The notes beneath the pieces were generated by a model that was given only the letters and a program-made list of their open reading frames with translations, had not been told where the DNA came from and did not search any database. DNA of 64,000 nt from Chlorophyllum brunneum (Eukaryota; Basidiomycota; Agaricomycetes; Agaricales; Agaricaceae), in contig OY756143.1 in NCBI GenBank assembly GCA_963576785.1, forward strand, positions 1,984,001-2,048,000, in the 5' to 3' direction. Shown here piece after piece: positions 1 through 11,054 of this stretch (the first letter of the stretch is position 1; each line of letters begins with the position of its first letter). Made by a program: the position numbers and the translations under genes.

Positions 1-314
1 TTGGTAGGTCTGCGACTTGAGATTTGGGTTGCTCGGCTTTTGCTTTGATTTTCCAGTAGAGGTTACGATTCGAATGCTCAGCATGATGCTCTTCTGTATT
101 CTCTTGTGGAGTGTACAAGGGAGTACGGAAATCAAGCGTTTCATCCGGGTGGCCTGGGTGGGGGTTGGCTCAAGGCAGTTGTTTGACAACAAGATCACAT
201 TAAGACGCGTGCATTCTGACTACGGGAATTTCCCTCTATTGCTGGTAGAATAGTAAAGTGCCGCAGAATTGGCCAATTCTGGACGAAACCATTTTTGGCC
301 GTGGGGCGTTCGAG
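1..314. other. Left edge, no gene recognised
   Basis: No open frame here resembles a protein family I know. The short plus-strand frame at 17-253 has no recognisable motif and lies where the 3' untranslated region of the minus-strand gene ending at 315 would be. Nothing else was seen. Confidence 0.4.
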
Positions 315-654
315 CTACTCGTCCTCGTATCCTTGTATGGGTCTTCGCGCACGGTTGGGGACTGTCGTGTCGATGAGTTGCGTGAATGAAGGGTCGGAGG
401 GCAAGAAAGACGCACGGGGATACGTCGTTGGAACCATTTCTGACGGCCTATAGCCAAAGTACTCGCGAACAGGTGGAACAACAGCCACCATTACTGGGCC
501 AATCGTTCCGATCACTACCGAGTAGAAGATAACAGGACTCTCATGAGCCTGACGTTGCTGCATTATACATCAGCGAAGGGGATTGATACACAGGAGCACG
601 CATACGCACAAGATACCGGTAGGTATGGCGGAATGGAGACAGCACCGAGGCCAT
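315..654 (-). CDS. NADH:ubiquinone oxidoreductase 9.5 kDa-type accessory subunit (fungal complex I)
   Basis: Small membrane accessory subunit of mitochondrial complex I. Proposed gene model: complement(join(315..361,416..557,610..654)), 77 aa. The parts join in phase with GT-AG introns of 52 and 54 nt. The protein has the family layout: a short N-terminal stretch with RYLQRQAHESP, one hydrophobic segment (about residues 24-42, VIFYSVVIGTIGPVMVAVV), a PP(V/I)R motif, a TYPLPN motif, then a basic stretch and the acidic end GYEDE. Splicing restores the conserved TTYPLPN reading, which supports the second intron. Family length is about 70-80 aa, so it looks complete. It is head-to-head with the SART1 gene, 151 bp between start codons. 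Family assignment rests on motif memory; exon 1 is the least certain part. Confidence 0.78.
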
Positions 655-805
655 GCTGTCAATTGGGTGGATGATGGGCAAAGGCGGAATACACTACATC
701 AACTCGTACTCTGCTGACGTAATCCGCCGACTTCATTCTCCTCCCTCATCAGTCGCACCAACCTCCAAGGCCACAGGATCCTTGTATACCCAGCATTTGC
801 ACAAT
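655..805. promoter_or_regulatory. Shared bidirectional promoter region
   Basis: Only 151 bp separate the start codons of the minus-strand complex I subunit (654) and the plus-strand SART1 homologue (806), so both core promoters must lie here or overlap the 5' leaders. I see no clear TATA box. In-frame codons continue upstream of 806, back to 653, but that extension is not conserved in the family. Confidence 0.5.
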
Positions 806-3675
806 ATGTCGATGGAAGAGAGCATCAGCTTGGAGGAAACCAACAGAATCCGTATTTCACTAGGTCTCAAGCCTTTGACTGAGGACAAGGCTCCAGCAGA
901 CGACAAGGAGCAAGAGGCGGAGGCAAACTACAAGAAACAGCGCGAAGCAGCGGCAAAAGAGCGTGAAACAAAGTATGTAATAACTTCTCTCCTCGTATGA
1001 AGTTGATATATGTCCCCTTCCCGTCCTCCAGGAAGATTCACGATGGAATAGCCAAGTGAGTACCTGTCATCTCCCGTCGCACAGTCACTTCCACGTCGTT
1101 TGTGGGCTTCCTAGGCTCTGACGTATAACGAGGCACCGAATGCTTATGCAAACCTTGCCAGGGTACGAAATCGCCGGGAACTTCATGCTTCACTCAAGGG
1201 TGCAACGCTCGCCGATGCAGATGGTGACGTCGACGATACTCTGAAATGGCTCAAGCGAAGCAAAAAGAGAGAGAAGGAACTCGCGAAGAAAAGGCAGGAG
1301 GAGTTAGAACAAATGGACAAAGTCTTCCAGGCTGAGTATACCGAGCGTACGTCTCTCAACCTTGATGCCATGTAGTGTCATATCCATTCTTAATTAGGTG
1401 ACCTCGAGGGGCTAAAGGTCAGCCATGACTTCGACACACTGGACGAAGGCGAAGGTCGTATACTCACTCTCAAGGATAGCCGCATTCTTGACAACGAAGG
1501 TGGGCCTTAAATATCGTCGAACGTGAACATGACTAAATCAGTCATGACAGAGGATGAGCTTCAGAATATAGAGATGGCAGAGGAAGAGCGGCGACAGAAG
1601 AATCAAGGTCTCAAAATCAAGCGCCGAGATTACACTGGCTATGACGACGATGAGTTTAAAGGGGGAAACCAGGGCATGAAGCGATCCATTTTGGCCAAGT
1701 ACGATGAAGAGCTAGAGGGTCTTCAGGAGTCTGTGGGTGCCTTTTCCTCATATATTGTCTTGTACTGATACTTCCCGTCGACAGGATTTCCGGCTGGGGT
1801 CCACAATCATGTCAAAAAAGGCCAAGCAAGAGGAGGAGAAGCAAACCGCAGCGGCTGCTGTCAACAAGTCATTACTCTCCATTGATTATACTAGTCAGTA
1901 TTCTCAACCCTACTAGATCGTGCTTATACTCATGGATAATATCAAGAAAACCTCGACATATCCGATTACAAGCAATTGGGTGAGATTGGGTTCAAGAAGC
2001 CCAAGGTACGATCCATCTGCAAAGATCTGATGATATGCTGATTTCTGTCGCTAGACGAGGAAAAAACGACCTTTTCGCAGAGCACCTGACCTATCGGAGC
2101 CAGTCGACGACAATAATATGGACATTGATGAGAAGCCTGTCATACCCGTCCAGCGTGAACGCGACCTGAATGCCAATTTTGTCGATGACGATGAACTGCA
2201 GGCTGCGCTTGCACGCTCTCGTCGAGCAAAGTTGGGCAAAGCGAAAAAAATTTCTCCTGAAGAGTTCGCGAAGAAAAGTACGGACTGGTCGCTTTCACTT
2301 TTTCGGCTCACTCTGAAGTTTTCGATAGTTACAGAACGGAGGGTTGAGGAAGCAGCGTTAGCCCAAATCAACGGCGTCGAGGCTGCAGACCCTGAAATGA
2401 ACGGTGAAGGTTTAACGTTCGACGATACATCGGAATTTGTACGATCTGTAGGGTTAAACCCTATTGTGAAACCCAAACCGGAGCTGCGAGAACATTCTTT
2501 GCCATCTGCACGACGCGACTCTGAACCATTAGTATCGAGAGAAGTGTCTATCGCACCCGGAGACGTTGCGCTCGATGAGCTGGAGACGGGGGAAATCTCC
2601 GTGAAGGACGAAGAAAATGAGGATTACGATATGGAATTGCTTAACGAGATCGAGAAGGCTATTCGGACGACGGAAGCCGAGGAAGCTGCTACAGGAGAGG
2701 ATGTTGTTGGGACTTCGGCCGAAGAAACGTTCAGTACAGGCATGGCATCGACCCTCAATATCCTCAGACAACAAGGCATCCTTGCCCAGCCTGCAGCAGA
2801 CCAGCAAGGCCGTGAGAAGGTCCAGCTTCAACGAGATCTTTGGCTTGCAAACATGCGCCAGCGTGTTACTCAACGAGAGTTGGAACGCCTTCAATCGCGT
2901 GGAGGTAACAAAGACCAGGCCCAGCGCGAATACGAAAACCGATTACGCGACCAACACGAGGCACGGGAGAACCTGGAGATGTTCAAAGAATACAAACCGG
3001 ACGTCAACATCGTTTACTATGACGAATTTGGACGGCAGTTGACGCCGAAAGAGGCTTGGAAGGCCCTGTCGCACAAATTCCATGGGAAGGGGTCGGGAAA
3101 GATGAAGACAGAGAAGAGGCTGAAGAAGATTGCCGACGAGAAGAAGAAAGAAGCAATGGCAAGTGGAGATACTCCGTTGAGTATGAATAGAGCATTCCAA
3201 CAACGTCAGGAGAAAGCAGGCCAAGCACATTTCGTTCTTTCAGTCGGCAATAGAGGGTGTGTATACTTGGCCAATTATTTGACCATGAGTTGATGTCACC
3301 GCTAGTGCCGTCCCCCAAGCTGCTGAGTTTTTGGATGCTCAGCCACTCGCCAAAGGCAAGACGGAAAAGACAAAGAAGAAGAAGGAAGGAAAGAATGCTC
3401 AGACAAAACTAGAGCCTGGTTTCATGACCGTTCCTGCCCCGATACAAGGACTGTCCAATGGCGGCAGTCCTGGGCCCTCCAATTTCACAAATAGTGCATC
3501 GGGATCACCAGCGCCCAAGCCGGGCTTCTCCAGAATCTCATCTGCCGCCGTTGAAACACCCTCTCAAGGAGGCACACCTGCGCCTGGTGAGAGAAGCAAG
3601 TTAACTATCGGGTTCGGTGCCAAGCGAAAAGCGATAGAAGAACCTCAGAATTCACCAGACCCAAAGAGACGGTAG
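806..3675 (+). CDS. SNU66: SART-1/Snu66 family protein, U4/U6.U5 tri-snRNP component
   Basis: Pre-mRNA splicing factor of the U4/U6.U5 tri-snRNP, nuclear. Model: join(806..972,1032..1055,1162..1346,1398..1499,1551..1732,1785..1893,1947..2005,2055..2277,2335..3256,3306..3675). All ten exons join in phase to give 780 aa (human SART1 is 800). The N-terminus contains SISLEETNRIRISLGLKPL, the family signature, which fixes the start at 806. It is followed by a lysine/glutamate-rich helical region, the RDLEGL..HDF block, ILTLKDSRIL, and RSILAKYDEELEG. The C-terminal half has the conserved VRSVGL, STLNILRQQG and YYDEFGRQLTPKEAWKALSHKFHGKG blocks. The end is basic and low complexity. Intron 8 (2278-2334, 57 nt) keeps frame and contains no stop, so its retention would add 19 residues. 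Confidence 0.95.
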
Positions 3676-3751
3676 CGCTTGGTCTCTCCCCTTCATACCA
3701 TTTGTTCATCAAGGTATCATAGATTAGATGTGGTATATATCATTACTAGTC

Positions 3752-4911
3752 TTACAACATGTTCACGCTACTTATTTGAAGATCCTTTGTCACTGTACAC
3801 CGGTCCTTATCCAATCCTTTGCCAGTTTCAAATGCTTTGATCAGTGACGCTTGTCCTTCATCTATCCTGTAGAAAAACTGTCAGCGGTTACAGCATAATG
3901 ATATCCTTGACTATACCATTTAACGGGATATGCGTTCTTTTCTAGCAGTACTTTAACTGTTGTCCAAGAAAACCGGACGACCTTGGGAAACCCAAAATTT
4001 GGTTCAATGTTCTCTCTCAGCCATGCCTGTGTATTCGGATCTATCAGAGAATATTATTAGTATCAGTGCCAGCAATCGGCGAGCGGGATACCGGACGGAT
4101 ATCCTGATCCAAATTCCGTGCTCCACTCCACTCGGTCATTCCCAGCAGTTTCCTCAAAGTACCAGCCTTCGATACACGCATCTCTCGTCACTTTAGCGGC
4201 AACACTAGCAGCTCCGACAATCTTGAATTTTGAATCCGCTTTCGTTGTGACAGTGAAAGCAATGCCCGGAAATAGCCCAGAGAGGTACTTTTCATAGGTC
4301 GTAGTTGTTCCCAACGCGTCAACGTATACCTGTGAAACACAATTATTGCTTTATTTGTAGAACGCCTTGAAAGGAACACATACTTCTGACAGCTCTATTC
4401 CCTTCGCGAGTACTTCTCGTATGAGAAGAATGGTTGCCTCCTGAGATTGTTGATTCAGATTGGTTGGTGGACGTTTCACCATACCACTGGATATTGCTTG
4501 CGGGCTAGTTATGGTAATGAGACATTCCATCACCATTGTTTCCAGAGCATACCTGATTACACGTACAGACCACCCCAGATTCGGAGGGTCTGAACTGAGC
4601 GTATGGAGCAGTGACGATCTCGTGTCGGCAGTCAAGGTTTTGGAATCTGTCTCGCAACATCAACGGTGCATCTTGGTGTAAAACTGTACGAGCTTGCCTG
4701 CAAAACCCAGCCCTTCTAGCTTCTCTTTGTATAAGACAGGGCAATATGCGACGCCATACACAAGTGGGCCTAATACGGGTCCACGACCGGCTTCATCAAC
4801 ACCAAGAATATAAGGGCCTGCCGCGGTTGGTGTTAGTGAATGGTAGGTATATGATTCGGTGAGGGGTGTTGACGGTCCTGGTGCTGAGGGGACGCCAGAA
4901 TCAGTGGACAT
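3752..4911 (-). CDS. RNH201: Ribonuclease H2 catalytic subunit A
   Basis: Cleaves RNA in RNA:DNA hybrids and removes single ribonucleotides from DNA; nuclear. Model: complement(join(3752..3866,3917..4040,4092..4329,4384..4504,4553..4646,4698..4911)), 301 aa in phase (human subunit 299 aa). Type 2 RNase H motifs: [18 protein letters not shown] (Asp39, Glu40), GFADSKTL (72-75), VYVDALG (Asp147) and [21 protein letters not shown] (Asp175). The 28-residue spacing of the last two acids equals that in the human enzyme. [14 protein letters not shown] and RFSWTT are also conserved. The first intron (4647-4697) has a GC donor; only that splice yields the DSKTL motif. An in-frame ATG at 4950 would add 13 residues. 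Tail-to-tail with the splicing-factor gene, 76 bp apart. Confidence 0.95.
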
Positions 4912-4986
4912 GGTTGTCGGGAATGCGTGACTGGGTCTTGCGTGACACACGACACATCCGACACGGCGTTACGCGTCTCTGCTCTA

Positions 4987-5713
4987 ATGTCAACCACGAC
5001 AGCACCGCCGACTGGGGACACCATGTCAAATTATCCACATGGTATCGTGCCCCGCAATCACCGTTTCAGTCACCTATGTCAACTAAGCTATACCTTGCAC
5101 GGTCCTTGGTTTTCCCAACTGCCATTATTTATATCTGGTACGCCCATAGGACAAGATGGTCTGTGTATATCGGGTGGAATGACGCCTATGGCTCAAAATT
5201 ATTACGACAGTACAAAACGGCTCAATCAAGATGATCAATCTACGACAACCGGGGCTTTGTTCTCGCCTGGTATCGGCGGCGGCGGAATAAACCATTCTGG
5301 CTCGTCTCTAGCGCGTATTTTGCAAGGCCACAGAGACACTCTGGGAGAACTATGAGTAAACGTTATTTGCCTGAAATAACGATGGCGTACACACCATACC
5401 AGTGCCATTTTGTCCTGCACTTGTGGCCGAGCTAGGTATTCCGGTACCATCGGTATTGGCTACTGCTGCGCTTCCCGTCTGTCTGGGTATTCCAACCCCC
5501 TTCTCAAACGGTACCGGTGGGAGTGCCAAAACACTTCCACCCAAGGGTGAAAGCTCAGGGGGCAAGGCAACGATGAATCTATTGTCTAGTCCAGGCGGAT
5601 TTCTAGTTGTTGACGACGCATTCTGGGATGGACATAATAACCAATCAGTCAAGTCGGAGGCGCAATACATGGAGGACTCACAGACGTTGCCATTTGTAAC
5701 ATTGAGAATTTAG
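4987..5713 (+). CDS. Possible gene or gene remnant, function unknown
   Basis: Two open plus-strand stretches, 4987-5355 and 5402-5713, lie divergently from the RNase H2 gene. Translation of the first gives a serine/glycine-rich tail (SPGIGGGGINHSGSSLARIL); the second has GGSAKTLPPKGESSGGKATM and an acidic FLVVDDAFWDG. Such polar, low-complexity composition is common in fungal regulatory proteins, but I recognise no domain. I could not find a splice that joins the two stretches without a stop (the first ends in TGA at 5353-5355). A minus-strand frame (5350-5670) also stays open. It may be a truncated gene, a gene with unusual exons, or chance. Confidence 0.25.
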
Positions 5714-8700
5714 AGGTAAGACGTCGAACGTGTCGTCGCTGCTGTGGAAGGCTAAACTCTGCACATTTTATATATGTGCAAGAGTGAAATCTGAATCTAG
5801 TCGCCTCATCATTGTTTTGGTTCGGACGTTACTTCCCAAGGACAATGGACAATCAATTTACTAAGATCCAGGCACGGTTGATGTGCTTCTCTCTTCCTCC
5901 ACATTTGGTTTGGTTTAACATGGCTGCGGGGAAGAACAGTACTGGCTTGATGACCAATTGGGGGAAATGCGATGGCTAAAAAAGAGGCATAGTTCACGAT
6001 AACGACTACTCTGGAATGCGATTGGACGGACCAAATTTTGGCTAGTCGGCCGGCCGCAGAAATTCTGCCAATCATTGTGGTTTGACAACTGACACGCCAG
6101 GGTCCCAGGTACGTCGAACACATGGGCTTGGAGACAGTAGTCCCCTATATTCCGGTTATGGACGTATATACTGGTCGCATCTATACCCATTTGTCCAAGA
6201 TCGAAACGTGCGAGATATAGAGAACGTGGAACTGACCCGTCGAGGGCAGCATGAAATAAGATCAATGTGATGGATGGTGACACACACCGACGATAACACC
6301 CCACCGCTCGTAAAAAAAAAGTGAGATACTACATCATCGATCATGTATAAACCCAAACGAGCTAGTGTGTGGGTTGGAGCCTTCCTAATGTGGTGCGGAA
6401 CGCCTACCAGGAGCTCTAACTGAGCTGATATCTATCGTCAACTAGCTGTTTTAGTATTAGGGAGAGGCACCAGACGGGCTAACGGAAAGCATGTAGAAGC
6501 CGCCCTCGTAGATTCATATCACTGGACTGACTCGTCACGGCTCGTTAGCTTGGAAAGGCGAAGTCCGCAACGAACAGATAGCTCGAGCGTCAGGGCCGAA
6601 TCAAACACGGTACCACTGATGTTTGGGTTGTGATGAACGGCGAGTGACCGGGGATAAGGGTAACATGAGGCCGTGAGTTCACTGGAGAATAGGCCCCGAA
6701 TGGTACTTCTCTGACGAGGTAGCAAAGCGCCAGCCACTCCAAAATTAGCCCTGGACTCAGTCCGAGTGATACAGCGCTCAGGCTAAGTACAAGAGCCTGT
6801 CAAAAGCCGCGGAGATATCAAATTGAAAACTTGCATCGTACTTGAGGGAAAATAGGGTGGCAAATAGTTTGGGATGTCCGGGTTGCTTGGTAGTAATTTT
6901 GAATCCCCCACACAAACCATCGTTGTTTCACTGCACGCGTGCGCTACGCATCTCATCAGACTAAACTATCGCATGTTTCGATTCGGTCAACTTAGGTAGG
7001 TGTCTAATAGGTTAACCGTGCCCGTTGTCTTTGTATCAGATGGCGTTCCATTCTCTTAAATAACCTCGATCGGTGCCTGTGGTCCCTGAACACCTGAGCA
7101 GTTGTACTGTTCTGACAGTCGAAACCGATCAGTCCGGAAAGTATGCTATAGTCAATCTCGGGGAATGCGTTACAGGGCTCTCGGTGCTCGAAAGTTAGAA
7201 TTATAGACAAAGTATAATGCGCCAAGGTCCATCACGCATGGAATTTTTCTGACTTATGATACCATAAGTTTACGACTGGAAAGTACTATAATTCCAGCCA
7301 ATACGATACAGACAATTTTTTGGTCACCAGGGGCTTCCCATCGGCAGTTTTGCATTGGCTTTTGACGACCTCATCGCCTCTTCCCCGCTTTCGGTGGAAC
7401 TTGTAGAAATATAAGTGAGAGAATTCGAAGATAGGTAGATTAGTCTACATTGTGCTTCCTTGACGCTGGTAGTCCGTTCAAGTTGTGTACCTTTGGGTGA
7501 GCATAAGCCCTTGCTTGTCCATGTGAGTCGGGGCCGAGTTGAGGGAGCACCGTGAGTGAGTTGGCCAGGCTAGACCAAAAAGCAACCTCCCTCCGGGATT
7601 GAGGTATCATACTCTGAGGTTGACTTGGAATCACAGCTTGTGCAAACTGACTGTTAGTTGGCTCCGTCTCAAGGTCAGGGAGAGGGATGATAAAACGGTT
7701 GTTGAGTACAGGTGGATCTATAGCGTAAACAAAGTGGTGGATTCGGGAAGGTTATTCCCTCGGTGGCGCCAATACATGATGCAAGCTCGGGAGAGAGGGT
7801 GGTTTTTGCTGGAGCAAAGGAGAAAATCCTTTTCCTTTTAAGCCTCGCTCTATAGATATAAATATAGATTTTTCAGAGCTTCCTTTTGGTCGATGCCTTT
7901 GCGATTTCCCATAAAACTCTCGGCACCCTGCTTTAGCCGTAGCGATAGCATATACATTTAATTTTGTGGTGCACTCATCCATCAATTCATCAACTATAGC
8001 ATCATTGATGGTTACTTAATGCCAACGCCCGTACGCCGGAGGACTACTCTACCCAAATGGAAAACCTTTACTTCGGCATGCACAGCCCAGCTCCGTTTCT
8101 AGTCTCGTCTACCCTCATAATCTTGGCTTAACGAATGTTACGCATCCATGCGGGTTTCCTAATAATCATGACTGCCCCAGCTCGGCGTTTAGGCATTGTT
8201 TCACTGTAGTGGGTTAGCAGCGTAGAAGTAGGCTACACTGTAAAAATAATTTAGACTCTAATTTACATGTAAATTAATTGGATAGCCTCTGCTGCAGCTT
8301 CTGCCGCCCCAAGTAAATTCAGTCTGACATTCCCATCTACCATGGAATACCGTACGCTTCAGCCGGTGGACTGGCCATTAACTCGTATACGAGAATCCAA
8401 ATTAACTTCAGCTATCTGCGCAACACCTGACGGTCTTTCATGGCATGGGTAAAACAACTATTTCCGGTCACGCAATCCCATACCCATAGTGGATTCTCAT
8501 GATGAGATATCATACTTCTTGAGTCCGCATCGTGATTTCTAGAACCGACCGTCCCAGTGCTATTTTGGCGCAAGTTACGGACTTGACCATCAATAACATG
8601 CGTTGCCAGGTTGATGACTGTTTTCTCATTGACAGTTCTCCGAGTCCACGGCCCCGGTAGCAGTACTGTAACCATGAACGTTGGTTTCTCAAAGTGGCAC

Positions 8701-8978
8701 TTTTTCCGATCATTTGCGCATTGGCAGAAAGCTCATAGTGTTGTCTTTTGAAACGGCGATAAGTCCCACCATGGTCAGAAGACGACCTTCCTCTTTGGAA
8801 TAGCCTAACGCGACGCGCATACCTGTCCACGGTCCAACCTGCCCGTAAACTCACTAGTTTAGTACCTTCTGTTTTGGAATTATCTCTTGTTTCAGGTGTC
8901 TCCGGTATACGGAGAAGCATCGCTCGGGAACGGTGACTAACATGCAATGATACCCTTCAACCTGTGAGGATGAAATTC
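5714..8978. other. Intergenic, no convincing gene
   Basis: About 3.3 kb of mixed composition without recognisable protein motifs, LTR ends, tRNA boxes or ribosomal RNA blocks that I could see. The longest frame is minus 8510-8947 (145 aa, arginine/serine-rich, no known motif), just downstream of the F-box gene; I regard it as probably non-coding. A segment around 6380-6860 has even base composition and few long frames, but I could not match it to a structural RNA. Confidence 0.4.
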
Positions 8979-11054
8979 TCAGTTAAAGGGCTCAAGATCT
9001 GCTTTACATGTACCAATTTCTTCATACAACGGAACCGGCGTAAACTGCCCAGTATCATGCAAATAATCCCTGACCACCAACCCCTCCTCCTCCACATAAC
9101 GTTTAAATAATAATTTTTCGTCATTGGTCAGACGCGACCCTGAGTCATCTGACTTGAACAGCCGGAATACCAGCCCCGCATTCCGTAGTGTTTCCATCAC
9201 CGCCCAATCCCCCGCGTTGACGCCATTCAGGCCAGTGAGCGGGTGCCAGGTTTCAAACATCCTCAATTTCGCTACAGCAGTTGGAGCCCGATGTCCCACC
9301 GATTCTGCCACATGGGAACGGCACTCAGCAACGCGAGAACACAGCATCGCTGGCAGCTTCCCAGTCGTTAGGGCCCCTATATTATAGAGCGATAGATGCT
9401 CCAGCCCTGGGAATAGGACCACATCTCTGTCGTGATCTTCGGCACTTGTAGCACTCCAGTCGTCGTTACTAGCCGCGAAGTCGGCCGTGACTGCGTTACC
9501 TCGATTGCACTCTGGCGTCCATGTCAACCTCTCCATGAATTCGTTCGAAAGCAGGGCATTGCTTGGGTGATCGTCTGCCACAAGTAATGATTTTAAGTAT
9601 CCGCTTCTTCCTTTCACTCCCCTCTCCTCCGGCGAAGATATTTTTCCACCGGCTTCCACATTGCTTAAAACCTCCAGAAGGTTGGAGGGAGTGCTGTATG
9701 ATGCGTAATACAGATATAGTGTTTCCAGCGGACATGCCGAACGTCGGAAAAACGCAATCAGGGAGTTTTTGTCTTGATCGGAAGGTGATAGGTGTACCAA
9801 GTGCCGCAGGTTAGGTAGCGTTACTGCCTCGAACACCGTTTTTGGATCCTCTGCCCGAATTACTAGTGTCTCGAGTTTCTTCGATACTACCGGTTCTTGT
9901 TGTGATGTTTTAACGACAGAACCCAAGCGGCCGAATATGGCTGGAAAAGAGGCGTGAACGAGATTCGGTGCCGAGCGTAACAGTTTGATAACTTCGGGAA
10001 TAGAAATGACGGGCAACCAAGTGATGTGTGTGAGCTGATCCCAGCCTTGGTCAGAATCGGTGATTGGCCAGGCGGGAGTGCCCGTGTCGCGCATGACGAC
10101 ATTGAGTCGCCTGAGCGTCGGCATGGAGGACTGGATGAGATTCATGAAGGGTGAAACCCAATTGTTGGTTCGCGAACCAGATGGTGGGCCACGGACCTGC
10201 CTTGCATATAAATCGAGCGTTTCGAGGAGGGGAGCTACGAGGGGACCTGAAATTGCGGGTATGGGGGGATTGTACCAATCATCGGATTCAGGGAAAAGTA
10301 GTGCAAGGTGTTTCGACCTTGACATGTGCTCATAGAATAGATCGCTCGTGTGAGGTTGTAAGAGGATGCCAGAGTGGGCAGACAAGGAAAGGGGGAGTGT
10401 ACAAGATCGATGAAGAATCGTGGACACAAAGTCCCCTCCCTTAACGCCGAGGTCAAGAATGTGTTTACCTCGCCATTTGTTCTCGAAATCGGTAGCGGCG
10501 CGAAGGTGGGCTTGATGGATCAAGAAATTTTCGGTGAGGATTAGTGAAGTCCAGAGGGAGGGGGTGTTGGCGCTGAGATTGTACCACCTTGAACAGATCC
10601 GGGTGAGGAGAAGGGGAGCATGAGAGGTGCTAAGGACAGTGTGTGGTGAGATACACCAAGAGAATATTTCAACAAGGAGTTCTGGTGGTAGTTTTCGCCA
10701 AGGAGAGGAAAGGGACTGTAGAGCTGTAAGAATGCACCTTAGCTCCGCAATTGAGTAGTCCTGGATGCCTTTCTTATCGTATCCGACAACATCTATAAGC
10801 TCGATGTTTGCCGTCAACGGAACAGCCTTTGTCTCCTGGAGATCCTCAAGCCTCTCAGCAACCAGAGCTATGGTATCTTGGAGAGTGTCCTCGGCATTTG
10901 TGTCCATTGATGGGCTTGTTTCCGATCCCAAGCTGTCCCCTTCCTTCGGATACCACATTCCTGATCTGACAGCCCCCCATACTTTGTCGATATCCAGTGG
11001 TCTGGCCCAACGCTGGCCGTTGTGTGCGGCTGGCTCCAAAGGGGAGATATCCAT
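8979..11054 (-). CDS. F-box domain protein
   Basis: Predicted substrate receptor of an SCF ubiquitin ligase; target unknown. Single-exon frame of 691 aa if translation starts at ATG 11054 (MDISPLEP). A short charged, probably helical stretch (TIALVAERLEDLQE) is followed by the F-box near residues 115-165: LPPELLVEIFSWC, then LLLTRICSRWYNLSANTPSLW, the usual agaricomycete form with conserved tryptophans. The remainder is leucine-rich with irregular repeats (LETLDLYARQ, LETLVIRAEDP, FPGLEHLSLYN) resembling the divergent LRR region of these proteins. The frame stays open upstream to ATG 11366 (795 aa), but those extra 104 residues look non-coding. F-box genes are very numerous in mushrooms, so orthology cannot be assigned. 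Confidence 0.8.
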   Translation of the reverse strand: MDISPLEPAAHNGQRWARPLDIDKVWGAVRSGMWYPKEGDSLGSETSPSMDTNAEDTLQDTIALVAERLEDLQETKAVPLTANIELIDVVGYDKKGIQDYSIAELRCILTALQSLSSPWRKLPPELLVEIFSWCISPHTVLSTSHAPLLLTRICSRWYNLSANTPSLWTSLILTENFLIHQAHLRAATDFENKWRGKHILDLGVKGGDFVSTILHRSCTLPLSLSAHSGILLQPHTSDLFYEHMSRSKHLALLFPESDDWYNPPIPAISGPLVAPLLETLDLYARQVRGPPSGSRTNNWVSPFMNLIQSSMPTLRRLNVVMRDTGTPAWPITDSDQGWDQLTHITWLPVISIPEVIKLLRSAPNLVHASFPAIFGRLGSVVKTSQQEPVVSKKLETLVIRAEDPKTVFEAVTLPNLRHLVHLSPSDQDKNSLIAFFRRSACPLETLYLYYASYSTPSNLLEVLSNVEAGGKISSPEERGVKGRSGYLKSLLVADDHPSNALLSNEFMERLTWTPECNRGNAVTADFAASNDDWSATSAEDHDRDVVLFPGLEHLSLYNIGALTTGKLPAMLCSRVAECRSHVAESVGHRAPTAVAKLRMFETWHPLTGLNGVNAGDWAVMETLRNAGLVFRLFKSDDSGSRLTNDEKLLFKRYVEEEGLVVRDYLHDTGQFTPVPLYEEIGTCKADLEPFN

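Noticed and set aside
17..253. Plus-strand 78-codon open frame
   Set aside because: No motif or conservation recognisable; lies at the 3' side of the minus-strand complex I subunit gene.
5915..6304. Minus-strand 129-codon frame
   Set aside because: Composition unlike a protein, no domain, overlapping frames of similar length on both strands.
6380..6860. Segment that at first looked like a structural RNA (rRNA or snRNA)
   Set aside because: No match to conserved rRNA, U-snRNA, 5S or tRNA box sequences that I know.
8510..8947. Minus-strand 145-codon frame downstream of the F-box gene
   Set aside because: Arginine/serine-rich with no motif; may be untranslated region of the F-box transcript.
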